From: Fibrobacterales bacterium Fibro_02
Lineage (GTDB): Bacteria; Fibrobacterota; Fibrobacteria; Fibrobacterales; Fibrobacteraceae
Reading direction: 5' to 3'
DNA length: 64,000 nt
Assembly: GCA_001603905.1 (NCBI GenBank)
Contig: LVAE01000015.1
Span: 29,622-93,621, forward strand
The notes beneath the pieces were generated by a model. That model searched no databases. It saw nothing but the letters and a program-made list of their open reading frames with translations, and was not told the origin of the DNA. Below, piece after piece: positions 1 to 8,277 of this stretch. The position numbers and the translations under genes were made by a program. Each line of letters begins with the position of its first letter. Positions within the stretch are counted from its first letter, which is position 1.

Positions 1-1
1 G

Positions 2-373
2 CGTTTATATAGCTGGATTAGAGCGATGGATGCATGCCTGGGGGCAGGCCTTGATTTTCCTAGCGACTACGATTATGAAGTCTTGTTTGCCAATGTAGGG
101 GGACAAGCGATAGCGGGGAAAATGCTTAAATCGGGTGCTGGCTGGGAAAGTTCTGAGAAGGGAAACGGTACTGACGAATATCTCTTTTCTGTCTTGCCTA
201 CGGGTTTTGGGACTGATGGGAGCGAAATGGGGCAAAATGCATATTTTTGGATATATGCGGGCGGTGGGATAAATGAAGGTTATGTGGGGGTACTAGGTAA
301 TACTGATGAGGTTTTTTGGAGCGTAGATAGTAAATTCCTCAATGAGAAACTTCCCGTCCGTTGCTTGTTATAA
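2..373 (+). CDS. FISUMP domain protein, C-terminal part (5' end outside window)
   Basis: The frame is open from base 2, so this is the 3' end of a longer gene. The visible residues begin R-L-Y-S-W and continue with a Gly/Ala-rich stretch that includes AGKMLKSGAGW, GFGTDGSEMG, AYFWIYAGGG and a terminal LPVRCLL. This order (RLYxW, a W-centred loop, a YFW segment, final VRC) is the signature of the FISUMP domain found in many secreted Fibrobacter proteins. Function of the domain is unknown; surface exposure is likely from the family. N-terminal signals cannot be seen. It ends 4 nt before a strong terminator shared with the convergent mraY. Confidence 0.75.
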   Translation, partial: RLYSWIRAMDACLGAGLDFPSDYDYEVLFANVGGQAIAGKMLKSGAGWESSEKGNGTDEYLFSVLPTGFGTDGSEMGQNAYFWIYAGGGINEGYVGVLGNTDEVFWSVDSKFLNEKLPVRCLL

Positions 374-377
374 ATCA

Positions 378-403
378 AAAAAGCCAGCGTAAGCTGGCTT
401 TTT
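378..403. terminator. Bidirectional intrinsic terminator between FISUMP gene and mraY
   Basis: An 11-bp perfect stem (AAAAAGCCAGC / GCTGGCTTTTT) with a GTAA tetraloop. Runs of A on the left and T on the right make it work in both directions, which suits the convergent genes on each side. Confidence 0.85.
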
Positions 404-426
404 ACTTATGCAAAAATGATTGTCGG

Positions 427-1575
427 CTAACGAATGCCGAAGAAAATTACCATGCTCACGATGAGGGCGAAGATGCTCACGAGGTGCATGCGCCACACGA
501 TCTTGGAATTCATGAGCGGCTTGCTCGGGAAGCGTCCTTCCCACTTCTTTTGGTAGTGGTGGTGGAGCGGGGCGCAAAGGAAAATGCGCTTGCCTTCGCC
601 GGTGGTCTTCTTGGTGAACTTGAACCAGCTGATCTGCAGGAGCACGGAGCAGGCTTCGGCGATGATGATAATGCACACGATGGGGAGGAATAGTCCTGCT
701 TGCACCAGGATGAACATAATGCCAATCGCTGCGCCAAAGCCCACGGAACCTGCATCGCCCATGTAGATTTCGGCCGGAGGGCTATTGAACCACAAGTAGG
801 CGAGGAGTGCGCCTGCAATGGACATGGCGAGCGGGAAAAGTTCGTCGCAGCCTGGCAGGTAAGGAACACTCAAGTACTGGCTAAAGATAAAGTTGCCGCT
901 CACATAGGCCACGAGGCCCACAAACACCATGCTTGAAAGAATCGGTACAGAGACAAGGCTGTCGAGACCGTCGGTGAAGTTCGTTCCGTTGGCAGAAGCT
1001 GCAATCACGAAGGTCATGAATCCGACGAAAATCCAGTTGGGCAGGTGAATCTGGAAAACACTAATGGGGCAGAAGGGAATGGTCAGGTCGCCCTTGAGTT
1101 CGGGAATGAACTTGTAGCAGAAAATGGCAACGACCAGGCTAAACAAGAAATAGAGGAACAGACGAAGGCTGCTGGAAATGCCGTCGGCCTTGTCCATGTA
1201 GTCGGCGGCCTTGAGCTTGCCGAGCTTGATCAGGCGCTTGGCCTTGACCTTTGCGATATCGTCGATGGCGCCCACGGCAGAAAATGCCGCTAGCACGATC
1301 AGGGTCGAAATGGTGTACCCGTTCATCTTGCACACCAGGAGCGACACGATTTCTACAACGATTACTAGGAGGAGGCCCCCCATGATCGGGGGAGACTTGG
1401 ATTTTCCGTCCTTATCGAAGTCGGAGGTTGCGTCAAGGCTCTGGAGCTTGCGGATATAGACCGGCATAAGGCACATGACTAAGATGATGGAAAGCATGGC
1501 GGCGGTACCTGCACGGAACAGACGACCGTCGAAAAGATCAATACTAGTTAAATGATAAAGCCATTGACAAAGCAT
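427..1575 (-). CDS. mraY: Phospho-N-acetylmuramoyl-pentapeptide-transferase (MraY)
   Basis: Transfers phospho-MurNAc-pentapeptide from UDP to undecaprenyl phosphate, making lipid I at the inner face of the cytoplasmic membrane. Family motifs are intact in 382 residues: the Asp pair in GAIDD (about 105-106), NGTNFTDGLD (about 196-205), MGDAGS (about 272-277) and the HHH in APLHHHY (about 338-340). About ten hydrophobic segments are visible. The longer frame opens with TTG at 1620. I prefer ATG at 1575 because MLCQWLYHL matches the usual MraY N-terminus and a TATCTTTG -10 box lies 6 nt upstream. The gene stands alone here, away from other mur genes, between an unrelated FISUMP gene and a zinc-ribbon gene. 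It could be the only copy or a second one. Confidence 0.93.
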   Translation of the reverse strand: MLCQWLYHLTSIDLFDGRLFRAGTAAMLSIILVMCLMPVYIRKLQSLDATSDFDKDGKSKSPPIMGGLLLVIVVEIVSLLVCKMNGYTISTLIVLAAFSAVGAIDDIAKVKAKRLIKLGKLKAADYMDKADGISSSLRLFLYFLFSLVVAIFCYKFIPELKGDLTIPFCPISVFQIHLPNWIFVGFMTFVIAASANGTNFTDGLDSLVSVPILSSMVFVGLVAYVSGNFIFSQYLSVPYLPGCDELFPLAMSIAGALLAYLWFNSPPAEIYMGDAGSVGFGAAIGIMFILVQAGLFLPIVCIIIIAEACSVLLQISWFKFTKKTTGEGKRIFLCAPLHHHYQKKWEGRFPSKPLMNSKIVWRMHLVSIFALIVSMVIFFGIR

Positions 1576-1581
1576 GTCGCA

Positions 1582-1587
1582 AAGATA
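1582..1587 (-). promoter_or_regulatory. mraY -10 element, probable leaderless start
   Basis: Read on the minus strand this is TATCTTTG followed by GCGAC and the ATG at 1575, so the box ends 6 nt before the start codon. It fits the TAnnTTTG pattern known for Bacteroidota promoters. No Shine-Dalgarno sequence is visible. Confidence 0.5.
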
Positions 1588-1627
1588 AAATATTGTGGCC
1601 GTGTTGGCCTGAATTGTCAAAAATTTC

Positions 1628-1633
1628 TACATT
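1628..1633 (+). promoter_or_regulatory. -10 element of zinc-ribbon gene, probable leaderless start
   Basis: TACATT lies exactly 7 nt before the ATG at 1641 and there is no Shine-Dalgarno sequence. It forms a divergent promoter with mraY. Confidence 0.45.
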
Positions 1634-1640
1634 ATAGGGC

Positions 1641-2138
1641 ATGAGCGAATTGCATATTGACTGCCCCCACTGCGGCACTTCTTTTGACGCACAGATTCAA
1701 GGCGATAAGGCCAATATGATGGTTTTTTGCTGTGCCCGCTGCAAGACTCCCCTGATGTACTATCATGGAGAGGTTGCCGAGCTTGACCGTGACGAATTTG
1801 CGGGGCTCCGCAAGAAGCTCAGCCGAGCCATTGACGCCGTCGTCAGCAACGGTGGTGCCATGGGTGCAGTCGCCGAGGCGCTTAAGAAGATGGTTGATGC
1901 ATCCGATGCTCTTGCCGAAGAACGCTCCGTCGAGAAAAACGAGAACCTGCCGCAACCGCGAGCAGGGTCTGCTCCGTCGGAATTCGATGATGCTGCCGAA
2001 AACATCGCCGGAGCCATGGCTCCGAACGATTCAGCTCGCGAACCGGTGCATAAGGAAGCTCTCTCGGACGATATGCTGGCAGGTCTGCAGAAAGATCTCG
2101 ACGAACTCGATGTCGACAGCTTCCTGGATAAGCTGTAG
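1641..2138 (+). CDS. Zinc-ribbon (MJ0042-like) protein of unknown function
   Basis: The 165-residue protein starts with a four-Cys zinc ribbon: C8-x2-C11 and C31-x2-C34 around a short hydrophobic turn. This resembles the MJ0042 / zinc-ribbon domains at the N-termini of many delta-proteobacterial and FCB proteins. The remainder is acidic and Ala-rich with no further domain I recognise and no membrane segment, so the protein is probably cytoplasmic. It is followed after 5 nt by a LysE-type exporter, which suggests co-transcription. A regulatory or adaptor role is possible but not shown. Confidence 0.75.
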   Translation: MSELHIDCPHCGTSFDAQIQGDKANMMVFCCARCKTPLMYYHGEVAELDRDEFAGLRKKLSRAIDAVVSNGGAMGAVAEALKKMVDASDALAEERSVEKNENLPQPRAGSAPSEFDDAAENIAGAMAPNDSAREPVHKEALSDDMLAGLQKDLDELDVDSFLDKL

Positions 2139-2143
2139 TTTTT

Positions 2144-2752
2144 ATGCTTGAATTCTTTATTGCTGCCTTGGTGGTAGCGGTCGCTCCCGGTCCCGACAAC
2201 CTGTTTGTGCTTGCCCAAAGTGCAACTCATGGAGCCAAGGCGGGCTTTTGCGTGATTTGCGGCCTTTGCACGGGTATTGTAATCCAGGTGACCTTGCTGG
2301 TGCTCGGAGTTTCCGCGTTGATTGCCGCAAGTCCGAAGGCGTTCTTTGTGATGCAGTGCCTTGGGGCGGCTTACCTGCTATACCTGGCGTACAAAAGTTT
2401 CAGGGTGCGTGCGGGGACCGTGAAGTTGAATGAAGGCGGCGAACGCTTGCCTCTTCGCAAGCTTTACCTGCGCGGAATTATCATGAACATCACGAACCCG
2501 AAGGCGGTTCTTTTTGCGCTTTCGTTCATTCCGCCGGCAGTCAAGATGGATAGTCCGTTGAACCCGACCGTTCAGATGGTGATTCTCGGGGCGGAATTCA
2601 TTCTGGCGACTTTTATAGTGTTCGGTTCTGTTGCGCTTTTGGCGGGTGCCGTCAAGAAGTTTATGCTCAAGAGCCCGAAGGCGAACCGCAACCTCAACTG
2701 GTTCAGTGGGGCTGTGTTCGTTCTTCTTGCTGTCGCATTGTTTGCTCTATAG
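2144..2752 (+). CDS. LysE/RhtB family amino-acid exporter
   Basis: The 202-residue integral membrane protein begins MLEFFIAALVVAVAPGPDN. The PGPD motif after the first helix is the hallmark of LysE/RhtB/CadD exporters, and about six hydrophobic segments follow. NPKA in the middle (ITNPKAVLF) is another family motif. Exporters of this group expel amino acids or related metabolites, but the substrate cannot be told from sequence. It starts 5 nt after the zinc-ribbon gene, with no clear Shine-Dalgarno, so translational coupling is likely. Its 3' end overlaps the convergent nrnA stop by 6 nt. Confidence 0.88.
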   Translation: MLEFFIAALVVAVAPGPDNLFVLAQSATHGAKAGFCVICGLCTGIVIQVTLLVLGVSALIAASPKAFFVMQCLGAAYLLYLAYKSFRVRAGTVKLNEGGERLPLRKLYLRGIIMNITNPKAVLFALSFIPPAVKMDSPLNPTVQMVILGAEFILATFIVFGSVALLAGAVKKFMLKSPKANRNLNWFSGAVFVLLAVALFAL

Positions 2753-3706
2753 TTGCTGACGGATCAATCCGAGAATCTTCTCAATCGTAATTTCAGGAGC
2801 ATCGCTGGAGTCGCCGCCTGCAGCGCGGGTGTGGCCGCCTCCGCCGAATTCGCGGGCGATGGCGTTAACATCTACGATATAGTTGCTGCGCAGGCTAATC
2901 TTGTACTTGCCGTTCACGGGGTACAGGAATAAGGCCACTTCGGTGCCGCCGACTTCGCGGATGGTATCGATGACATTCGAAAGCTCAACCGGCGTCACGT
3001 CAAAGCGGGCCATGTCCTCGGGCGTAATGTAGGCGTAAACTACCTTGCCGTCGAGTCCGAGCTTGCAATGCTCCATGACGAATCCAGTTACGAGCGTCTG
3101 CTTGTAGGTGCGCGTGTAGTAGGTCTCGTTTACGATTTTCGCGAAGTCGATTCCCTTTTCGATCAGGTCGCCGACGACTTGCATGGTGCGCTTGCCGGTG
3201 CAGCTGAACTTGAAGGCACCCGTGTCGTGCACGATGCCCAGGTACATGCTGTTGGCCGCTTCTTTTGAAACCTTGCTCTTGTCGAGGTTGACGTAAAGCT
3301 CTTCGCTCGCGGAACTTGCCTCGGGTTCCACCAGGTTCAGGGTGCAAAGGTTCAGCGGGTTCGAAATATGGTGGTCGATGTTGATGGTCTTTTTAGCGGA
3401 ACGAATGCATTCGGCTCCGTTTGCTCCTACGCGCTCGAAGCTCGGCGTATCCATCAGGAACACAAGGTCATAGGGCTTGCCGTTGTTGCTTTCTGCTGTC
3501 CATGCGGAGTGGGCGTCGCTTGCTCCGCGCAGAATCTTGTAGCTTTCGGGAAAATTCTCAAGATACAGGTCCACGCCGATGCCTGGGTAGTTGTCCTTGA
3601 TGTAGTTGTAGATACCCGTGGTAGATCCTACGCAGTCGCCGTCCGGGCGGACATGCCCGAAAATGGCTACAGAACTTGCTTCGCTTAAAAATTCATCGAT
3701 TTTCAT
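2747..3706 (-). CDS. nrnA: DHH-family phosphoesterase (nanoRNase/pAp phosphatase, NrnA-like)
   Basis: Predicted to degrade 2-5-nt RNAs and to dephosphorylate 3'-phosphoadenosine 5'-phosphate in the cytoplasm. All DHH motifs are present in 319 residues: HVRPDGDCVGS near the N-terminus, MDTPSFERVG, the name-giving NIDHHISN, and the DHHA1 substrate motif GGGGHTRAAGG near the C-terminus. The frame is open upstream to 3946, but ATG 3706 gives the usual N-terminus (MKIDEFL) and has TATATT 7 nt upstream. It is divergent from the HAD phosphatase gene with only 37 bp between start codons. Confidence 0.9.
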   Translation of the reverse strand: MKIDEFLSEASSVAIFGHVRPDGDCVGSTTGIYNYIKDNYPGIGVDLYLENFPESYKILRGASDAHSAWTAESNNGKPYDLVFLMDTPSFERVGANGAECIRSAKKTINIDHHISNPLNLCTLNLVEPEASSASEELYVNLDKSKVSKEAANSMYLGIVHDTGAFKFSCTGKRTMQVVGDLIEKGIDFAKIVNETYYTRTYKQTLVTGFVMEHCKLGLDGKVVYAYITPEDMARFDVTPVELSNVIDTIREVGGTEVALFLYPVNGKYKISLRSNYIVDVNAIAREFGGGGHTRAAGGDSSDAPEITIEKILGLIRQQL

Positions 3707-3713
3707 GTCAAGG

Positions 3714-3719
3714 AATATA
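3714..3719 (-). promoter_or_regulatory. nrnA -10 element (TATATT, 7 nt before ATG)
   Basis: On the minus strand TATATT is followed by seven bases (CCTTGAC) and the nrnA ATG. Together with 3731-3736 on the other strand it forms a compact back-to-back promoter in which both transcripts would be leaderless. Confidence 0.55.
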
Positions 3720-3730
3720 GTAAACATTTC

Positions 3731-3736
3731 TATATT
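3731..3736 (+). promoter_or_regulatory. HAD phosphatase -10 element (TATATT, 7 nt before ATG)
   Basis: TATATT, then GCGACCC, then the ATG at 3744. There is no Shine-Dalgarno sequence, and the geometry is the same as for nrnA. Confidence 0.55.
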
Positions 3737-3743
3737 GCGACCC

Positions 3744-4604
3744 ATGAAACTTCTTTTTACCGACCTTGACGGTACGCTCCTGACCGACGACAAGACCATT
3801 CTCGATGTGGACATGAAGGCAATCGAGGGAATGCTTGATCGTGGGCACAAGTTGGTGCTTTGCACGGGCCGTCCGCTGACGAGTGCCAAAAAATTGGCAC
3901 AAAAGTACGGCTTCGACAAGCCGGGGTTCTTTCTGGTGAGTTTCAATGGTGGCCTTATCTACGATTATACTACCGAACAGTCTATCCTTACGCGCCGCAT
4001 TCCGGTGGAATCGGTCAAGTTCATCATGGACGAGGCTCATAAGCGGGGGATGCATGCGCATACCTACGCTGGCGACTTGGTGGTGTCGGAATACGAGACC
4101 GAACAGCTCAAGACTTATTGCCGCCTGATGCAGATGGATTATGCGGTCGTGGACGATATCCGCGAATACTTTGGCTTGGCGGATGTGGTTTCGGGGAATG
4201 CTCCTACGGCACCGATCAACGTGGTGGTGAAGCCGCCTATCAAGGTGAACATCATTACTCCGTTCGACCATGATAGTTTGGTGCAGTTCCGTGCCGATAT
4301 GCGCAAGACGACGGCGGGGAAGCTCTTTGACGTGTTCAGCAAGCCTGAAATGCTCGAATTTTCTCATATGCAGTCCAATAAGGGCGATGCGGTGCGGTTT
4401 ATGGCGGATTTTTACAAGGTTCCGCTGTCTGACACGGTTGCCGTGGGTGACGAAGAAAACGATTGCCCCATGATCGAGGCTGCTGGGGTGGGAATTGCCA
4501 TGGCGAATGCTTCTGAAGTGGCCAAGTCCGTTGCCGACTACGTGACGGTCGCGGATAACAACCACGGCGGAATTGCCGAAATTGTCCAAAAATTCGTAAT
4601 TTAG
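3744..4604 (+). CDS. Cof-type HAD-IIB phosphatase
   Basis: The 286-residue HAD hydrolase is of the Cof subfamily, which acts on small phosphorylated metabolites in the cytoplasm. The four HAD motifs are visible: FTDLDGTLL (nucleophile D7, acid D9), LCTGRP, the Lys in SNKGDAV, and VGDEENDCPM. A C2-type cap lies between motifs II and III, with family-typical length. The frame is open further upstream, to 3618, but MKLLFTDLDG is the standard start and sits 7 nt after TATATT. The physiological substrate cannot be assigned. Confidence 0.9.
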   Translation: MKLLFTDLDGTLLTDDKTILDVDMKAIEGMLDRGHKLVLCTGRPLTSAKKLAQKYGFDKPGFFLVSFNGGLIYDYTTEQSILTRRIPVESVKFIMDEAHKRGMHAHTYAGDLVVSEYETEQLKTYCRLMQMDYAVVDDIREYFGLADVVSGNAPTAPINVVVKPPIKVNIITPFDHDSLVQFRADMRKTTAGKLFDVFSKPEMLEFSHMQSNKGDAVRFMADFYKVPLSDTVAVGDEENDCPMIEAAGVGIAMANASEVAKSVADYVTVADNNHGGIAEIVQKFVI

Positions 4605-4621
4605 GGCATTTTAATCCCAAA

Positions 4622-4638
4622 TATTCCAAATTGGAATA
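4622..4638. promoter_or_regulatory. Perfect palindrome upstream of FIST-GGDEF gene, candidate operator
   Basis: TATTCCAA-A-TTGGAATA has 8-bp perfect arms around a single base and lies about 80 bp upstream of the c-di-GMP gene pair. It is not followed by a T-run, so it reads better as a protein-binding site than as a terminator. A TTGAAC (4656-4661) lies just downstream. Confidence 0.4.
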
Positions 4639-4719
4639 ACTTACGCAAATTTTTTTTGAACAAAATCAAAAACAATATGGTATCTTATGTATATATTTTT
4701 GTACGGGGATGCCATATAT

Positions 4720-6573
4720 ATGAAACAGTTCCAGTTCGATTATCATAGCATTACGTCTTTAAAACGGGATCTGGATAAGATTAGTCTTTGGTGCAAGTCG
4801 AAGATTTTTTCGCATGTGGTATTCCAAATTTATTCTGATTCGCTGGATAGGGGGCAGATTGACCTTGTTTGCGACGTGATTTCTCAAAATTTCCCCAATG
4901 CGATTTACATGGGCTGCTCCACGAACGGAAATATCGTGGAGGGGCGCCTTTCTTCGGCTTCTATTTCGGTCATCTGTACGATTTTTGAATATCCGACAAC
5001 CAAGCTAAAACTGTTGCAGTATACCTTGAATTCGGAAACGGCTCTCGATGTGGTCGAAGATGTTAAAAAGGAAATCAAGAGAAATCCGTGGGTCAAGGCA
5101 GTTGAAATGCAGTTGACCATTCGTGGAATGTCCCTGACTCCGTTCTGCGATGCTTTCAAGGGAATTGAACCATCTGTAGCCTTTTTTGGTGGCGGGGCGT
5201 TTAATCCGGATTTGAACCGCAATGATGCTTGCGTCTTCTCGAATGTCAAGGGGTATTCCGAGAAGGGGGTTATTTTTCTTTTGATGGGTGGTGAAGATTT
5301 CAATGTATACACGACCCATATTACGGGATGGAAGCCGCTGGGTAGAGAATTTCAGGTGACGAAGGCAAAAAATGCAATTCTTTATGAATTGGATGGCAAG
5401 CCTGCTTACGACGCCTACCATCGTTATCTGAATATCTTGAAGGACGAGCATTTTTTCAATAATTCCTTGGAGTTCCCGTTCTTCTATAGCCATCATGGAA
5501 TCAATATCTTGCGTGCCCCGATTGCCTGTAACGAAGATGGTTCCTTGGTCATGACGGCCGATATTGATGAAAACGTGAAGGCGCGCCTTGCTTACGGTGA
5601 TCCGTGGACCATTCTTGCGAGTGTCCGAAAAGACGGAAAGAAGATTGGCGAATTCAATCCTGAAATCATTAAGGTCTTTTCTTGTGCGGCCAGGCGCACT
5701 TTTTGGGGCAAGGAAGAAATCAGTAGCGAAACACTTCCGCTCCAAAGCCTAGCGTCAACATCGGGTTTTTATACTTCAGGCGAGTTCTTGCGCACGGGCG
5801 AATATGTGAACCAGCATAATGTGACTCTTGTGGTTGCTGCTATGCGCGAAGGAAAAAATGGGGACCATTGCGATTTTGATATGGAACAGGAGGCTTTCTC
5901 CGGCAAGGTTTCGATGATCAACCGCCTTGCGACATTTATCGATGCTGCTACCCAGGAACTGGCCGAAGCGAACCAGAAACTATCTTTGATGGCGATTACG
6001 GACCCGCTCTCAAGTCTCTTTAACCGTGGCGAAATTCAACGACGCATTAACCAGTGCGTTTCCGAAAAAATTCCGGGATGCCTGGTGATGCTTGATATTG
6101 ATAACTTTAAACAAATTAATGATACGTTTGGGCATCAGGAAGGAGACAATGTTATCAAGGGCATCTCGTACGTGATGCGTAAGGTTGTTGATGAATGTGG
6201 TCTTTCGGGAGTGAAAGCCCATAATGTGACATTTGACGATATTGACGGCATGTATGCGGATACGGCTGTGGAGGATCTTGCAGATGCACCGCAGTTCGAA
6301 ATCTTTAACGTGAAAACGCCAATTGGCCGTTGGGGTGGCGAAGAATTTATGGTCCTGCTCCAGGAGGTTTCGAAAGAGGCGGCGATTGATTTTGCCGAGC
6401 GTGTCCGCAAGGCGTTTAATGAGATAGCCTTTGAAAGTGCGGGACACCGTTCCGTGAGTGTGGGTGTCACAGAAATCAAGAAGGGCGAAAGTGCCGATGC
6501 TGCTTGTGTCCGAGTAGACCAGGCCCTTTACCAGGCAAAAGACGGCGGCAAGAACCGTGTGGTCGTATTGTAA
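4720..6573 (+). CDS. FIST sensor domain - GGDEF diguanylate cyclase
   Basis: Predicted to make c-di-GMP from two GTP under control of a ligand-binding FIST domain. Residues about 20-400 form the FIST_N/FIST_C region (GCSTNGNI near residue 80, SCAARRTFWG later). A short coiled-coil leads into GGDEF with DIDNFKQINDTFGHQEGDN and an intact active loop, RWGGEEF, near residue 538. Compared with ordinary GGDEF domains there is an extra segment of about 35-40 residues between GHQEGD and GGEEF. The frame allows ATG 4687; I prefer ATG 4720 because the earlier one sits in the likely promoter. No transmembrane segment, so cytoplasmic. The EAL gene follows 12 nt downstream. Confidence 0.88.
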   Translation: MKQFQFDYHSITSLKRDLDKISLWCKSKIFSHVVFQIYSDSLDRGQIDLVCDVISQNFPNAIYMGCSTNGNIVEGRLSSASISVICTIFEYPTTKLKLLQYTLNSETALDVVEDVKKEIKRNPWVKAVEMQLTIRGMSLTPFCDAFKGIEPSVAFFGGGAFNPDLNRNDACVFSNVKGYSEKGVIFLLMGGEDFNVYTTHITGWKPLGREFQVTKAKNAILYELDGKPAYDAYHRYLNILKDEHFFNNSLEFPFFYSHHGINILRAPIACNEDGSLVMTADIDENVKARLAYGDPWTILASVRKDGKKIGEFNPEIIKVFSCAARRTFWGKEEISSETLPLQSLASTSGFYTSGEFLRTGEYVNQHNVTLVVAAMREGKNGDHCDFDMEQEAFSGKVSMINRLATFIDAATQELAEANQKLSLMAITDPLSSLFNRGEIQRRINQCVSEKIPGCLVMLDIDNFKQINDTFGHQEGDNVIKGISYVMRKVVDECGLSGVKAHNVTFDDIDGMYADTAVEDLADAPQFEIFNVKTPIGRWGGEEFMVLLQEVSKEAAIDFAERVRKAFNEIAFESAGHRSVSVGVTEIKKGESADAACVRVDQALYQAKDGGKNRVVVL

Positions 6574-6585
6574 GGAGTGGAGAAA

Positions 6586-8241
6586 ATGGAAGAAATCTAC
6601 AAGGTTAAGCTGGATTCTTTGTACGGGGCATTTGCCATTATGGCGAATGGTGCCTACACGTATCTTACTGATATCAAGCACAATTATTCGCGCTGGTCAA
6701 AGGAAGCGGTAGATTATTTCGGCTTGCCTAGCGAGTATATGGAAAATGCCGGGGATGTCTGGATGGAGAATGTTCATCCGGACGATAGGGCTATCTACGC
6801 GGCAAGCATTAAAGAGCTGTTTGGTGGAAAAGTCAGCGAACATAATTTGCAATATCGTGCCCGTACCAAGGATGGAAAGTACATTGTTTGTACCTGTCGT
6901 GGTGTGGTGATTCGCGATGAACGTGGTGAACCTGATTATTTTGGCGGTACCATCAGGAATAATGATACGTTAAGTTATTTTGATGATATCTCGAATTTTA
7001 GGAGCCTTTACGGGTTCCTCGAAGATTTGCAGTCGGCGCAGTGGAAGGGCGAAAGCATCCAGATTATGCTGCTCGGCATCAACGAATTCTCTCGCTTGAA
7101 CGACATTTACGGTTATACCTTCGGAAACCGCGTGCTGCAGGAATTTGCGAAGATGATCGATACCGAGGCTCACGGCATGGGCGAATGGTACCGAATGGAT
7201 GGAACCAAGTTCGCCATTGTCTGCAAGAAGTCCTCTGCCGATGACCTTAAGAATCTTTACAAGCGAATCCAGTACAATTCTATTCATGACTTTGAGGTGG
7301 ATGGAAACCGCATTGTGCTTTCGTTTGTTGCTGGGGCCATCAACCTGGATAGTTTGGAAGTCTCGGCGGAAACCGTGTATTCTTGCCTGCGTTTTGCCTA
7401 TTACGAATCGAAGAATAACCACTTGGGCGAACTTTTTGTCCTGAAGAACAATGTGGGCGATGACAAGCGCTTTGCGATTGAACGCATCAACGTGATTCGC
7501 AACAGTATCGTGAACAACTGCGAAGGATTCTTCCTCTGTTACCAGCCGATTGTCGATGCGACTACCGAAAAGATTATCGGGGCAGAAGCGCTTATCCGTT
7601 GGAAAAATGATGAATATGGCGTGGTGCCGCCGGTGCAGTTCGTGGATGTGCTGGAACAGGACAACTTGTTCCCTGAATTGGGTAAGTGGATTTTGCGGAC
7701 GGCGTTGGTCGATGCCAAAAAGTTCCTCGCTCGTTATCCGGGCTTTATCGTGAACGTAAACTTGTCTTATACGCAGCTGGAAAAGTCCGACTTTGTGGAA
7801 GACGTCCTTGCGATTATCGAGGATGTGAATTTCCCGCCGCAGAACCTGTGCCTGGAAATTACGGAACGTTGTCGCCTTTTGGACATGGGACTCCTGAAGG
7901 ATATCTTTACGCGTCTCCGCAAGCATGGCATTAAGGTGGCGCTCGATGATTTTGGAACGGGCTTCAGTTCGATCGGCGTGCTGCGTGAACTCCCGGTGAC
8001 GACGGTGAAGATTGACCGCAGTTTCGTGATGAATATCGAACAGAACAATTCGGACCAGAATACGGTGCGCTTCATTTCGGAACTGGCGGATTCGTTCTCG
8101 TCGTCGGTGACGGCTGAAGGTATCGAAACGCCTGAAATGCGTGAATTGCTGTTACGCTTCAAGATCAAGAGCTTGCAGGGTTTCTACTATTCTAAGCCGC
8201 TTCCGATGGACGAATTCATGGACAAGTACGTGAATGCATAG
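6586..8241 (+). CDS. PAS - degenerate GGDEF - EAL c-di-GMP phosphodiesterase
   Basis: Predicted to hydrolyse c-di-GMP to pGpG. The 551-residue protein has a PAS domain (about 10-125, with VHPDDR and a PAC-like strand), then a GGDEF fold whose active loop reads RMDGTKF, so it is not expected to cyclise GTP. An EAL domain follows (about 300-545) with intact EALIRW (about 334), LEITER, ALDDFGTGFSS (about 454), KIDRSFV and AEGIET. Start chosen at ATG 6586 with GGAG eight bases upstream; a GTG at 6577 is in frame but lies inside that Shine-Dalgarno. It is co-transcribed with the cyclase gene, giving a matched synthase/hydrolase pair. Confidence 0.9.
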   Translation: MEEIYKVKLDSLYGAFAIMANGAYTYLTDIKHNYSRWSKEAVDYFGLPSEYMENAGDVWMENVHPDDRAIYAASIKELFGGKVSEHNLQYRARTKDGKYIVCTCRGVVIRDERGEPDYFGGTIRNNDTLSYFDDISNFRSLYGFLEDLQSAQWKGESIQIMLLGINEFSRLNDIYGYTFGNRVLQEFAKMIDTEAHGMGEWYRMDGTKFAIVCKKSSADDLKNLYKRIQYNSIHDFEVDGNRIVLSFVAGAINLDSLEVSAETVYSCLRFAYYESKNNHLGELFVLKNNVGDDKRFAIERINVIRNSIVNNCEGFFLCYQPIVDATTEKIIGAEALIRWKNDEYGVVPPVQFVDVLEQDNLFPELGKWILRTALVDAKKFLARYPGFIVNVNLSYTQLEKSDFVEDVLAIIEDVNFPPQNLCLEITERCRLLDMGLLKDIFTRLRKHGIKVALDDFGTGFSSIGVLRELPVTTVKIDRSFVMNIEQNNSDQNTVRFISELADSFSSSVTAEGIETPEMRELLLRFKIKSLQGFYYSKPLPMDEFMDKYVNA

Positions 8242-8264
8242 TAAGAGCTCCGTTTAACTCTTAC

Positions 8265-8270
8265 TATATT
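8265..8270 (+). promoter_or_regulatory. -10 element TATATT, 7 nt before ATG 8278
   Basis: TATATTTC, then CCTGC, then ATG. No Shine-Dalgarno sequence, so it is a probable leaderless start for the GT-C gene. Confidence 0.5.
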
Positions 8271-8277
8271 TCCCTGC

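Noticed and set aside
1576..1620. TTG start for mraY at 1620
   Set aside because: The extra 15 residues are not MraY-like, and the likely -10 box lies between this codon and ATG 1575.
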